A stretch of DNA of 16,531 nucleotides from J134 sp964484045 (lineage in GTDB: Bacteria > Pseudomonadota > Alphaproteobacteria > Sphingomonadales > Rhodothalassiaceae). The notes under the pieces are model-generated. The model was not told where the DNA came from and searched no databases. It worked only from the letters and a program-made list of their open reading frames with translations. The translations under genes were made by a program, and so were the position numbers. Each line of letters starts with the position of its first letter. Position 1 is the first letter of the stretch. Positions 7,567-13,760 of this stretch are shown here, piece after piece. The stretch covers positions 1-16,531 of the forward strand of contig CAZAEP010000025.1 in NCBI GenBank assembly GCA_964484045.1. Direction: 5' to 3'.

Positions 7567-8574
7567 ATGAGCCTTGCGGTCGCCATCCAGATGGACCCCA
7601 TCGCCGGCATCGACATCGACGCCGACAGCACCTTCGCGCTGGCGCTCGAGGCGCAGCGGCGCGGCCACCGGCTGTGGCACTATCTGCCGGCCGATCTGAG
7701 CTGGCGCGAGGGCCGGGTCCGGGCACGCCTGCGCCCGCTCGAGGTGCGGCGCGCGCGGGGCGATCATTTCACGCTCGGCGCCGAGGAGCAGCGCGATCTC
7801 GCGGAGATGGACGTCGTCCTGATGCGCCAGGATCCGCCCTTCGACCTCGCCTATATCGCGCTCACGCATCTTCTCGAGCACATCCATCCCGAAACCCTGG
7901 TGGTCAACGATCCCGCCGCCGTGCGCAATGCGCCGGAGAAGCTGTTCACGCTCGAATTCGCCGATCTCATGCCGCCGACGCTGGTTGCGCGACGCCGCGA
8001 GGACATCCTCGACTTCCGCGCCGAACACGGCGACATCATCGTCAAGCCGCTCTACGGCAATGGCGGCGCCGGGGTGTTCCGCATCCGTCCCGAGGACGAG
8101 AATCTGAACGCCCTTCTGGAACTCTTCGCCGACATCAGCCGTGAGCCGCTGATGGTGCAGCGCTACGAGCCCGCCGTGCGGCGCGGCGACAAGCGCATCA
8201 TTCTCGTCGACGGCGCGCCGGTGGGGGCGCTCAACCGGGTGCCGCCGCCGGGCGAGGCGCGTTCCAATCTCCATGTCGGCGGGCGTGCCGAGAGGGCGAC
8301 CTTGACGGCGCGCGAAAAGGAGATCTGCGCGCGCCTCGGGCCCGAGCTGCGGCGGCGCGGTCTGGTCTTCGTCGGCATCGACGTGATCGGCGACTATCTC
8401 ACCGAGATCAACGTCACCTCGCCCACCGGGATCCAGGAAATCGCGCGCTTCGACGGCACCGACGTCGCGGCACTCATCTGGCAGGCGATCGAGGCGCGGC
8501 GCGCTCCGGACTCGCCCGATGGAGGTCGTCCGCGACGGCCAGCAGACGCTCGAGATCGGACAGGCGCTGCATGA
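7567..8574 (+). CDS. gshB: Glutathione synthetase
   Basis: GshB joins gamma-glutamylcysteine and glycine with ATP to make glutathione, the second step of the pathway. Seen: AVAIQMDPI at the N-terminus (here with the family's D-I-D-A-D-S-T-F-A-L), MRQDPPFD (86-93), ATP-grasp lysine and glycine-rich loop KPLYGNGGAGVF (160-171), MVQRYEPAVRRGDKRIILVDG and the Mg-binding end INVTSPTGIQEI. The ATG at 7567 is preceded by GGAG with a 9-base spacer. The product is 335 residues, about 15-20 longer than usual because of a charged, proline- and arginine-rich tail that is encoded in the stretch overlapping the convergent merR-type gene by 101 bases. The catalytic part looks complete. Confidence 0.96.
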   Translation: MSLAVAIQMDPIAGIDIDADSTFALALEAQRRGHRLWHYLPADLSWREGRVRARLRPLEVRRARGDHFTLGAEEQRDLAEMDVVLMRQDPPFDLAYIALTHLLEHIHPETLVVNDPAAVRNAPEKLFTLEFADLMPPTLVARRREDILDFRAEHGDIIVKPLYGNGGAGVFRIRPEDENLNALLELFADISREPLMVQRYEPAVRRGDKRIILVDGAPVGALNRVPPPGEARSNLHVGGRAERATLTAREKEICARLGPELRRRGLVFVGIDVIGDYLTEINVTSPTGIQEIARFDGTDVAALIWQAIEARRAPDSPDGGRPRRPADARDRTGAA

Positions 8575-8854
8575 CGAGACGTCCGAGCCGTACGCTTGCG
8601 GCGCGCCGACGCGCCGGCGCCGGATGCGGCCCCTCGATGAGCGTCAGAAGACGCGACAGCTCGTCCACCGACATGCCGAGATTGCGCGCGCTCAGGATCA
8701 GCTTCAGTCGTGCGAGATGCCCGCTTCCGTAGCGGCGATGGCCGCCGGGCGAGCGCGGCGGCTCGGGCAGCAGGCGCATGCGCTCATAATGCCGCACGGC
8801 CTCCGCATTGCAGCCGGCGAGCGCCGCAAGTTGCGTCCGCGTCATTCCCTCCAT
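8474..8854 (-). CDS. MerR-family transcriptional regulator
   Basis: The 126-residue product has an N-terminal MerR winged helix-turn-helix: TRTQLAALAGCNAEAVRHYE, RMRLLPEPPRSPGGHRRY, HLARLKLILSARNLGMSVDE. The C-terminal coiled-coil dimerisation helix follows (RLVMQRLSDLERLLAVADDL). There is a single cysteine (in the HTH) and no metal-binding cysteine cluster after the coiled coil, so the effector is not a metal bound in the MerR or CadR manner; it is unknown. I chose the ATG at 8854 because GGAG lies 6 bases upstream and the candidate transcription start is just upstream; a longer open frame to 8911 would begin upstream of the promoter, and a second ATG (8845) has its ribosome-binding site too close. 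The gene overlaps gshB tail to tail by 101 bases. Confidence 0.9.
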   Translation of the reverse strand: MEGMTRTQLAALAGCNAEAVRHYERMRLLPEPPRSPGGHRRYGSGHLARLKLILSARNLGMSVDELSRLLTLIEGPHPAPARRRAASVRLGRLVMQRLSDLERLLAVADDLHRASPERAAPRSPAR

Positions 8855-8868
8855 GGGCCGCTCCGCAA

Positions 8869-8905
8869 AAACTGTAGTTACGACAGTTTCATGTTTTGCC
8901 GCCAA
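8869..8905 (-). promoter_or_regulatory. MerR-type promoter with dyad operator
   Basis: On the minus strand TTGGCG (8900-8905) is followed after 19 bases by TAACTA (8875-8880); a stretched 19-base spacer is the hallmark of promoters controlled by MerR proteins. A perfect inverted repeat, AAACTGT-N7-ACAGTTT (8869-8889), lies over the spacer end and the -10. It is directly upstream of the MerR-type gene, so autoregulation is the simplest reading. The next plus-strand gene (yifB) is more than 200 bases away, so control of a divergent partner is less clear. Confidence 0.6.
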
Positions 8906-8912
8906 GGGCAAG

Positions 8913-8937
8913 CGGGGAATGGTGAATCGGGGAATGG
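8913..8937. repeat. Short tandem direct repeat
   Basis: CGGGGAATGG occurs at 8913-8922 and again at 8928-8937, a 15-base period. It lies in the 253-base gap between the MerR-type gene and yifB. No function can be assigned. Apart from this repeat and the MerR-type promoter I see nothing clear in that gap, including no convincing yifB promoter. Confidence 0.5.
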
Positions 8938-9107
8938 GGACGATGACGTCGGGCGTGGTCCGCCGGGCGGATCCAGTTGATCATTGACCGCATGGACGGG
9001 CGCAGCCACACTGGCCAGAGCAACCGAAAGTGGCGCCGGGCGCGGGAGCCGGTCCCCGTGCCGAGGGTTTTCCGACGACCGCTCGGGAGCGGCGCGCGAG
9101 GGGGGAG

Positions 9108-10634
9108 ATGGTCGCGCATATCCATACGGTGGCCTTCCAGGGGATCGAGGCGAAGCCGGTCGACGTGCAGGTGCAGGTGGCCGCCGGAATGGTCGCCTTC
9201 ACCATCGTCGGACTGCCCGACAAGGCGGTCGCCGAATCGAAGGAGCGCGTGCGCGCGGCCTTGGCGGCGATCGGGCTCGCGCTGCCGCCGCGGCGCATCA
9301 CCGTCAATCTCTCGCCCGCCGACATGCCCAAGGAGGGCAGCCATTTCGACCTGCCGATCGCGCTCGGCCTTCTCGCCGCCATCGGGGTGCTGCCGCTCGA
9401 GGACGCGGGCCGGCTTCTCGCACTGGGCGAGCTCTCGCTCGACGGGCGCATCGGGCCGGTGCCCGGCGTGCTCCCGGCCGCGCTGGCGGCGGCCGAGGCC
9501 GAGCGCGTTCTCGCCTGTCCCGCCGCGCAGGGCGGCGAGGCGGCCTGGGTCGGCGATCTCGACATCCTCGCCGCGCCCGACCTTCTGAGCCTCGTCAATC
9601 ACGTCAAGGGAAGCCAGGTTCTGGCGCCGCCCGAAGCGCGGCTCGTGGAGGCGGGTCCCGCACCGCCCGACCTTGCGGACATCAAGGGTCAGGAGACGGC
9701 GAAACGGGCGCTGGAGATCGCCGCCGCCGGGGGGCACAATCTGCTCATGATCGGCCCCACCGGCGCCGGCAAGTCGATGCTGGCGGCGCGGCTGCCCTCG
9801 ATCCTGCCGCCGCTCGAGCCCGCCGAGGCGCTCGAGGTGTCGATGATCGCCTCGGTCGCCGGGGTGCTCGACGGCGGCGCCATCAGTCGTGCGCGCCCTT
9901 TTCGCAACCCGCATCACTCGGCCTCGATGCCGGCGCTCGTCGGCGGCGGCGCACGGGCGCGGCCGGGCGAGGTCAGTCTGGCGCATCTCGGCGTGCTGTT
10001 TCTCGACGAACTGCCCGAATTCTCGCGCGCCGCGCTCGAGTCGCTGCGCCAGCCGATCGAGAGCGGCCGGGCGGTGGTGGCCCGCGCCATGGCGCATGTC
10101 ACCTATCCCGCCCGCTTTCAGCTCGTCGCGGCGATGAATCCCTGCCGTTGCGGCTATCTCGACGATCCCGCACTCGCCTGCACCCGGGCGCCGCGCTGCG
10201 CCGTCGATTACCAGGCGAAGATTTCGGGGCCGCTCTTCGACCGCATCGACCTTCATGTCGAGGTGCCCAACGTCTCGGCCGCCGATCTCGGCCTGCCGTC
10301 GCCGGCCGAGGGCTCGGCGGCGGTGGCGGTCCGTGTCGCGGCGGCGCGCACGCGGCAGCGCGAGCGGTTCCGGGCGATGGGTGCGGACGCGCTGCGCACC
10401 AATGCCGAGGCCGACGGCACGCTGCTTGAAGACATCGCGCGCCCCGACGCCCGCGGCCGCGCGCTGCTCGACCGCGCCATCGAGCGCATGCGCCTGAGCG
10501 CGCGCGGCTATCACCGCGTCCTGCGCGTGGCGCGCACGCTCGCCGATCTCGAGGGCGCCGCGACGGTGACGCGTCCCCACATCGCCGAGGCGCTGAGCTA
10601 TCGCCGCCTCGCGCCGGTGGCGAGACAGGCCTGA
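9108..10634 (+). CDS. yifB: YifB/ComM-family Mg chelatase-like AAA+ ATPase
   Basis: ComM (YifB) is a hexameric AAA+ helicase that promotes branch migration during natural transformation and recombination. The 508-residue product has the N-terminal Lon-like domain (GLPDKAVAESKERVRAAL, LSPADMPKEGSHFDLPIALG), Walker A GPTGAGKS (216-223), Walker B VLFLDE (296-301), a cysteine set (C346, C348, C358, C364; NPCRCGY) and the sensor region FDRIDL (377-382), ending with the Mg chelatase C-terminal domain (LSARGYHRVLRVARTLADLE). The ATG at 9108 has GAGG 6 bases upstream. Length and motifs indicate an intact gene. Its last 105 bases are partly duplicated at 13598-13702: 80 bases are identical, while the final residues differ (VARQA here, AGARA in the fragment), so this end may have been exchanged during insertion of the neighbouring island. 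Confidence 0.96.
   Translation: MVAHIHTVAFQGIEAKPVDVQVQVAAGMVAFTIVGLPDKAVAESKERVRAALAAIGLALPPRRITVNLSPADMPKEGSHFDLPIALGLLAAIGVLPLEDAGRLLALGELSLDGRIGPVPGVLPAALAAAEAERVLACPAAQGGEAAWVGDLDILAAPDLLSLVNHVKGSQVLAPPEARLVEAGPAPPDLADIKGQETAKRALEIAAAGGHNLLMIGPTGAGKSMLAARLPSILPPLEPAEALEVSMIASVAGVLDGGAISRARPFRNPHHSASMPALVGGGARARPGEVSLAHLGVLFLDELPEFSRAALESLRQPIESGRAVVARAMAHVTYPARFQLVAAMNPCRCGYLDDPALACTRAPRCAVDYQAKISGPLFDRIDLHVEVPNVSAADLGLPSPAEGSAAVAVRVAAARTRQRERFRAMGADALRTNAEADGTLLEDIARPDARGRALLDRAIERMRLSARGYHRVLRVARTLADLEGAATVTRPHIAEALSYRRLAPVARQA
10538..10617 (+). repeat. 80-bp direct repeat, copy 1 (inside the yifB 3' end)
   Basis: This stretch is identical, base for base, to 13606-13685. Eight more bases match on the upstream side after one mismatch (10529-10536 with 13597-13604). 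Downstream, the match breaks at 10618 and only 9 of the last 17 coding bases agree, although both copies end in an in-frame TGA. The pair brackets the peptide island. Confidence 0.95.
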
Positions 10635-10669
10635 TCCGAGCGCCGCTCCGCCCGGACAGAAAGGCATCT

Positions 10670-11965
10670 CTAGCGGCGCGGCGGCGCCTCGTCTTCGTCG
10701 AGAGGAATGCAGCTCTCTCCAGGAGGGCACTCCTCGACGGTTACTATGGTCTTTCGATCACGATCGTTGAATCGTTCCATTTTTCTGAGAAGCTCGATCG
10801 TCTGTGGCGGCATCGCGCGATGCGTCGTATCGGCGGACAGCGCGAAATCGGCCAGGGCCTGACTCCTCGGCTCGCTTCCCATCGCCCACAGCAAGGGTGC
10901 CATATTGTTCCACTGGCCCCGATGATGCGTGCCCCCGGAGAGGTCGGCGAGGTGCCAGTCATAGAGGGTGATCCTGATCGTCTCCGTTTTCTCGAGGCCG
11001 AGCGAAAACGGCGTTACCGCATAGGCCTCGATATGGTGTCGCAGGCTCGCATCGTCGGCGAACAGCGGGGCTCCCCAGCCATAGAGCAGGGAGACCTCGA
11101 GCACCCGGCCGTTCGGCTTCATACCGCGGTTCGAGTTGATGAACTCCCGCGCATTGCCCTCGAGCATGTCCCACACGCTGTCGGCCTGATAGGCGTGCAG
11201 CGGCAGACGCGGACCGCCGATCGCCCCCTGCCAGAGGCCGTAGAGCACCAGCGGATCATGCCAGATGGGAAAAAGAATGCGCGTCTCGATGTCGCGCAGG
11301 GAGAGCGCCACGCCTGCGACCTTGAGGGTCGGTTCATACCAGGTGCCCTTTTCCGGCGTTCCCGGAGCGTTGCGTAAGGTCCGGGTCGTTTCCGCAGGGT
11401 AGTGCGTCGCCACGAGCTCGAGCGCCCGGACATTGTAGAGATTGAGCCAATAGGCGAGCTGTTCGGCGCGATCGAGTCCGGCCAGGGGGACCCGCTCGGG
11501 CAGCGCTTCGAGCGCTCGGCGATAGCGCCTCATGAAGGCCATGTGCGCGTCGTTGAATCTCCCGAGCACGATCCGGTTGTTTTCATAGCGGGAGGGGAGA
11601 TCGTTCCCGAAACGCATCTGCGAGCCGATCCAGACGCGCTTTCGTCCTTTCGGGAGCCGCTTTTTCGAGTGGCCGGCATAGACCACCGTTTTCGACAGGA
11701 AACGGCTCCATAGGCTGTAATCCAGATGGGTCGTGGCCGACGCATCATAAGCGGAAAAGGCCGCCGTCACGGGATCGGATGGATCTCTCACCACGGATTC
11801 TCCCGCGCGTACAGTGTCCATCGCGATGATGGGCAGGAGAAGAAGCGCCATGAAAACAAGGTGGGGATGAAAGATCCGTTCCAGGCGATTTTGGCGCGAC
11901 GCGCAGCTCGGAATGATGCGGAAGCGTGGCCGCTTTTTCAGAATGGAATGCCTGAGCACGATCAT
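10670..11965 (-). CDS. DUF547 family secreted or membrane-anchored protein
   Basis: The 431-residue product has a basic head (1-30), a hydrophobic segment (about 33-49) ending in AMDTVRA with a possible signal peptidase site after residue 54, and a DUF547 domain. The family's helix motif is seen as EQLAYWLNLYNVRALEL (about 168-184), then VALSLRDIETRILFPIW and LYGLWQGAIGGPRLP. Many bacterial members have, as I recall, two cysteines (C-A-S-x-x-C-P) at the last position; here it is WQGAIGGP without cysteine. The ATG at 11965 overlaps the stop of the ATP-grasp gene by 4 bases (ATGA), implying translational coupling; an internal ATG at 11851 would remove the basic head. Function of DUF547 is unknown; by position it could process, export or protect against the peptide. 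Two cysteines lie near the C-terminus (ECPPGESC). Confidence 0.8.
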   Translation of the reverse strand: MIVLRHSILKKRPRFRIIPSCASRQNRLERIFHPHLVFMALLLLPIIAMDTVRAGESVVRDPSDPVTAAFSAYDASATTHLDYSLWSRFLSKTVVYAGHSKKRLPKGRKRVWIGSQMRFGNDLPSRYENNRIVLGRFNDAHMAFMRRYRRALEALPERVPLAGLDRAEQLAYWLNLYNVRALELVATHYPAETTRTLRNAPGTPEKGTWYEPTLKVAGVALSLRDIETRILFPIWHDPLVLYGLWQGAIGGPRLPLHAYQADSVWDMLEGNAREFINSNRGMKPNGRVLEVSLLYGWGAPLFADDASLRHHIEAYAVTPFSLGLEKTETIRITLYDWHLADLSGGTHHRGQWNNMAPLLWAMGSEPRSQALADFALSADTTHRAMPPQTIELLRKMERFNDRDRKTIVTVEECPPGESCIPLDEDEAPPRR

Positions 11966-13047
11966 GAAGCCGTCTTCCGTCCGCTCGTTTCCGAGATCAT
12001 CCGAATCAACTCGCCGCATTCCCGGCTTCTCCTGACCTCTGACAATGCGATTCCCGTAGGAACTGTCCCGGAACCTGCCGCGCGAAAGAGAAACTGCACA
12101 AATGCCTCCAAGTAACATAGTTCGGGACAACAATCCTCGATCCAAAGAAACTGGCCCATCTCATTCACTTCAAGGAAGTAGAATTGCCCATCCTTGCCAA
12201 GGAGGACATCCAGACACCCAAAAGTCAGACCCAGACCAGACACAAGTCGACGGCACAACTCACAGATCTCCGGCAGCAGGTCAAATGGAAGAACCTGCAT
12301 CTCATGTTGCGCCACGCGCCAGTCGACGGCCGCCCTTCTTGCGTTTCCGGCGATGATTTCAGCGCAGTAGACTCGGTCGCCCATCACCGTGATCCGCAGC
12401 TCCGCCACCTTGTCGACAAGGACCTGATAGATACCGGGACAGCGGCGCAGGTCGTCGGGCGCTTCAAGAAGGTCCTCGGTTATGGCTGTCGCGTTTGTGA
12501 CCATGACAGAGTCACCCCCCCCGTCCCAGACCGCAGGGAAGATCGTCTTGAAAATGATTTTCTCGATGCCGTGCCGGGATACGAATTCGACGATTTTCTC
12601 CGGATCATTCGAGATCAGGGTCGGGCTAATAGGAAAGCCGATTGCCCGCGCAACGGAAAGTTGTTTTATTTTCGTGTCGGCAAGCTTTCTTGATTGCCAA
12701 GGGTTGATCCAGATGGCATCCCGTGCCGCTCCCTCCCAAAATCCGTCGAAAAACGCGCGAAATTCCCGGCTTGCGAACGCCAGGTCGTCCGGGTGAATAA
12801 AAGACGTGTCAAGGCGTCCCCGACGTCGACACCAAACGATATCGATATGATTGTCGATCACATGGAGCTGATCGTGCAATCGTAATAGTCTTGTCTCTCC
12901 CGATTCCTCTGCCGCGAAGGAATATACCTGATCAACGGGACTGGCGTCTCCAACCGAAAAGACGACCTCTACATCATACCGCTTCAGGACGGCCGCGACG
13001 GCGGCGGCATGAATGTCTCCTCCGATTGTTTGAATGAGAACGTTCAA
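11962..13047 (-). CDS. ATP-grasp peptide ligase of the MvdC/MvdD (graspetide) type
   Basis: Enzymes of this type activate Asp/Glu side chains of a ribosomal precursor peptide and link them to Ser/Thr or Lys, forming macrolactones or macrolactams. The 361-residue product has a pre-ATP-grasp domain (about 1-110, with IVWCRRRGRLD), the linker INPWQSRKLADTKIKQL, the ATP-grasp core (KIIFKTIFP, IYQVLVDKVAELRITVMGD), the VDWR motif (241-244) seen in peptide maturases, GCLDVLLGKDGQFYFLEVNE (277-296; D280, E293 and N295 as metal ligands) and GQFLWIE (298-304), matching the family's GQWLWIE. The start is TTG at 13047, with GGGGAG 8 bases upstream and no in-frame ATG nearby. It lies 241 bases after the precursor gene and overlaps the DUF547 gene by 4 bases. 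A RimK-like ligase with another target is the main alternative. Confidence 0.82.
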   Translation of the reverse strand: MNVLIQTIGGDIHAAAVAAVLKRYDVEVVFSVGDASPVDQVYSFAAEESGETRLLRLHDQLHVIDNHIDIVWCRRRGRLDTSFIHPDDLAFASREFRAFFDGFWEGAARDAIWINPWQSRKLADTKIKQLSVARAIGFPISPTLISNDPEKIVEFVSRHGIEKIIFKTIFPAVWDGGGDSVMVTNATAITEDLLEAPDDLRRCPGIYQVLVDKVAELRITVMGDRVYCAEIIAGNARRAAVDWRVAQHEMQVLPFDLLPEICELCRRLVSGLGLTFGCLDVLLGKDGQFYFLEVNEMGQFLWIEDCCPELCYLEAFVQFLFRAAGSGTVPTGIALSEVRRSRECGELIRMISETSGRKTAS

Positions 13048-13184
13048 AATGTCCGCTCCCCGACGCGAAAACGGGACGATCGGAAGAACACGAATCTCAA
13101 CCGACTTTCACACCGTGCCGCCTCCTGTCGACCCAAGCCCGTCCTCGGGCACGGAAGACATGCTGAACAAGCGGCATCGAGAAA

Positions 13185-13274
13185 TCAGAGATTCACTTGC
13201 AGCCGGCACGCAATGCCTCCGAGTTCCACCGGCAATGTGCGAGCGTCATCCTCGGATGACGCTTCGCCAAGCAT
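13185..13274 (-). CDS. Possible small ORF downstream of the precursor gene
   Basis: A 29-residue open frame, starting MLGEASSEDDARTLP and ending in GGIACRLQVNL, begins 14 bases after the precursor stop. It has a GG pair before its last nine residues and several acidic residues, which recalls a peptide precursor, but no ribosome-binding site is visible and the intercistronic hairpin is encoded within it. It may simply be non-coding leader of the ligase gene. No similarity to the 50-residue precursor is seen. Confidence 0.12.
   Translation of the reverse strand: MLGEASSEDDARTLPVELGGIACRLQVNL
13242..13263 (-). terminator. Perfect hairpin between precursor and ligase genes (attenuator-like)
   Basis: AGCGTCATC and GATGACGCT form a perfect 9-bp stem around a 4-base loop, 26-47 bases downstream of the precursor stop. 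There is no T-run after it, so it is not a standard intrinsic terminator. In peptide operons such hairpins commonly end part of the transcripts or protect the upstream mRNA, so that precursor is made in excess of the modifying enzyme; that role is inferred here. Confidence 0.5.
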
Positions 13275-13288
13275 CACATCCGAAGCAA

Positions 13289-13441
13289 TTACTCATAACA
13301 GTCGGTGTCATAGCTCCCGTCTGCGGTGGGGCCCGTCAACGGGCTGCCACAACTTCCGGAAACGAGAGCGAGTTCTTCCGAAGACAGCTCGCGTGCGAGA
13401 CGGCGCGCGACAACGCGTCCATTATGATCAGATCTGGCCAT
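13289..13441 (-). CDS. Candidate RiPP (graspetide-like) precursor peptide
   Basis: The 50-residue product has a basic head (MARSDHNGRVVARRLAR), a leader ending ELSSEELALVSG (residues 18-29), the pattern of many double-glycine-type peptide leaders, and a 20-residue tail, SCGSPLTGP then TADGSYDTDCYE. The tail holds four acids (D41, D45, D47, E50), hydroxyl residues (S30, S33, T36, T39, S43, T46), two cysteines (C31, C48) and no lysine, so an ATP-grasp enzyme could make only ester links. The ATG at 13441 has GGAG with an 8-base spacer; the frame stays open upstream to a TTG at 13555, but that start has no ribosome-binding site. The gene is first in the operon before the ATP-grasp ligase. The PFFARFL leader motif of microviridins is absent. 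Whether it is modified is inference from context. Confidence 0.65.
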   Translation of the reverse strand: MARSDHNGRVVARRLARELSSEELALVSGSCGSPLTGPTADGSYDTDCYE

Positions 13442-13486
13442 TGTCTTATCTCCACGAATCCAAGTTTGAAACGCTGCATGCGCAAA

Positions 13487-13500
13487 GTGAATCCTTTCAC
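13487..13500. promoter_or_regulatory. Small inverted repeat upstream of the precursor gene
   Basis: GTGAA-TCCT-TTCAC is a perfect 5-bp inverted repeat with a 4-base centre, 46-59 bases upstream of the precursor ATG. It could be an operator or a leader hairpin. The 155 bases from 13442 to 13596 otherwise show only a lone TTGACG (minus strand, near 13551-13556) without a matching -10, so no promoter can be called with confidence. Confidence 0.25.
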
Positions 13501-13597
13501 GGAACAAGCAGACCACGCCTACCACGAAAACTGGCAAAGCACAATAAATCGTCAATCACACAACCGCGATCATGTTTGCCAGACCATGTGAGAATAG

Positions 13598-13702
13598 GCG
13601 CGCAGGCTCGCCGATCTCGAGGGCGCCGCGACGGTGACGCGTCCCCACATCGCCGAGGCGCTGAGCTATCGCCGCCTCGCGCCGGCGGGCGCGCGCGCCT
13701 GA
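13598..13702 (+). pseudogene. Duplicated 3' fragment of yifB
   Basis: The fragment aligns without gaps to the last 105 coding bases of yifB, from ARRLADLEGAATV to a TGA stop at 13700-13702. It starts abruptly within a codon stretch, has no start codon or upstream coding sequence, and is therefore not expressed as a protein by itself. The C-terminal residues read AGARA against VARQA in the intact gene. It is probably the original end of yifB, displaced by the island, since it sits in the expected place before ampG. Confidence 0.9.
13606..13685 (+). repeat. 80-bp direct repeat, copy 2
   Basis: Exact copy of 10538-10617, 3068 bases away. It lies in the yifB fragment at the right border of the island. 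From 13686 on, the two sequences diverge. Confidence 0.95.
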
Positions 13703-13760
13703 CCGCAGCCGACGCGATTCGGTCTTTCTCTCGCCACGGCTTGACCTTAGGCTGCCGGCC

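Larger units (their letters stand above)
10635..13596. mobile_element. Candidate genomic island carrying a peptide-maturation operon
   Basis: This is the segment between the two copies of the yifB 3' end. Its three genes run against yifB and ampG, and its upstream part is visibly poorer in G+C (for example 26 of 60 bases at 13441-13500) than the surrounding DNA. The duplicated gene end is what is left by elements that insert at the 3' end of a conserved gene and restore its reading frame, or by recombination with a divergent donor. No integrase, transposase or terminal inverted repeat is visible, so the mechanism is unknown and the boundaries are inferred. Confidence 0.6.

Noticed and set aside
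8889..10730. 613-codon minus-strand open frame opposite yifB
   Set aside because: Antisense shadow of a high-GC gene; yifB has intact family motifs in the other strand.
11966..12145. Upstream extension of the DUF547 gene to 12145
   Set aside because: It would lie within the ATP-grasp gene, has no ribosome-binding support, and the ATG at 11965 gives the classic 4-base overlap.
13336..13479. Alternative 47-codon frame (ATG at 13479) overlapping the precursor gene
   Set aside because: Poorly placed ribosome-binding site and no recognisable leader or core; the overlapping frame has the RiPP leader pattern.
13442..13555. N-terminal extension of the precursor from a TTG at 13555, with a hydrophobic stretch
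   Set aside because: The ATG at 13441 has GGAG at 8 bases and gives a normal leader; the TTG has no ribosome-binding site and overlaps the only -35-like sequence.
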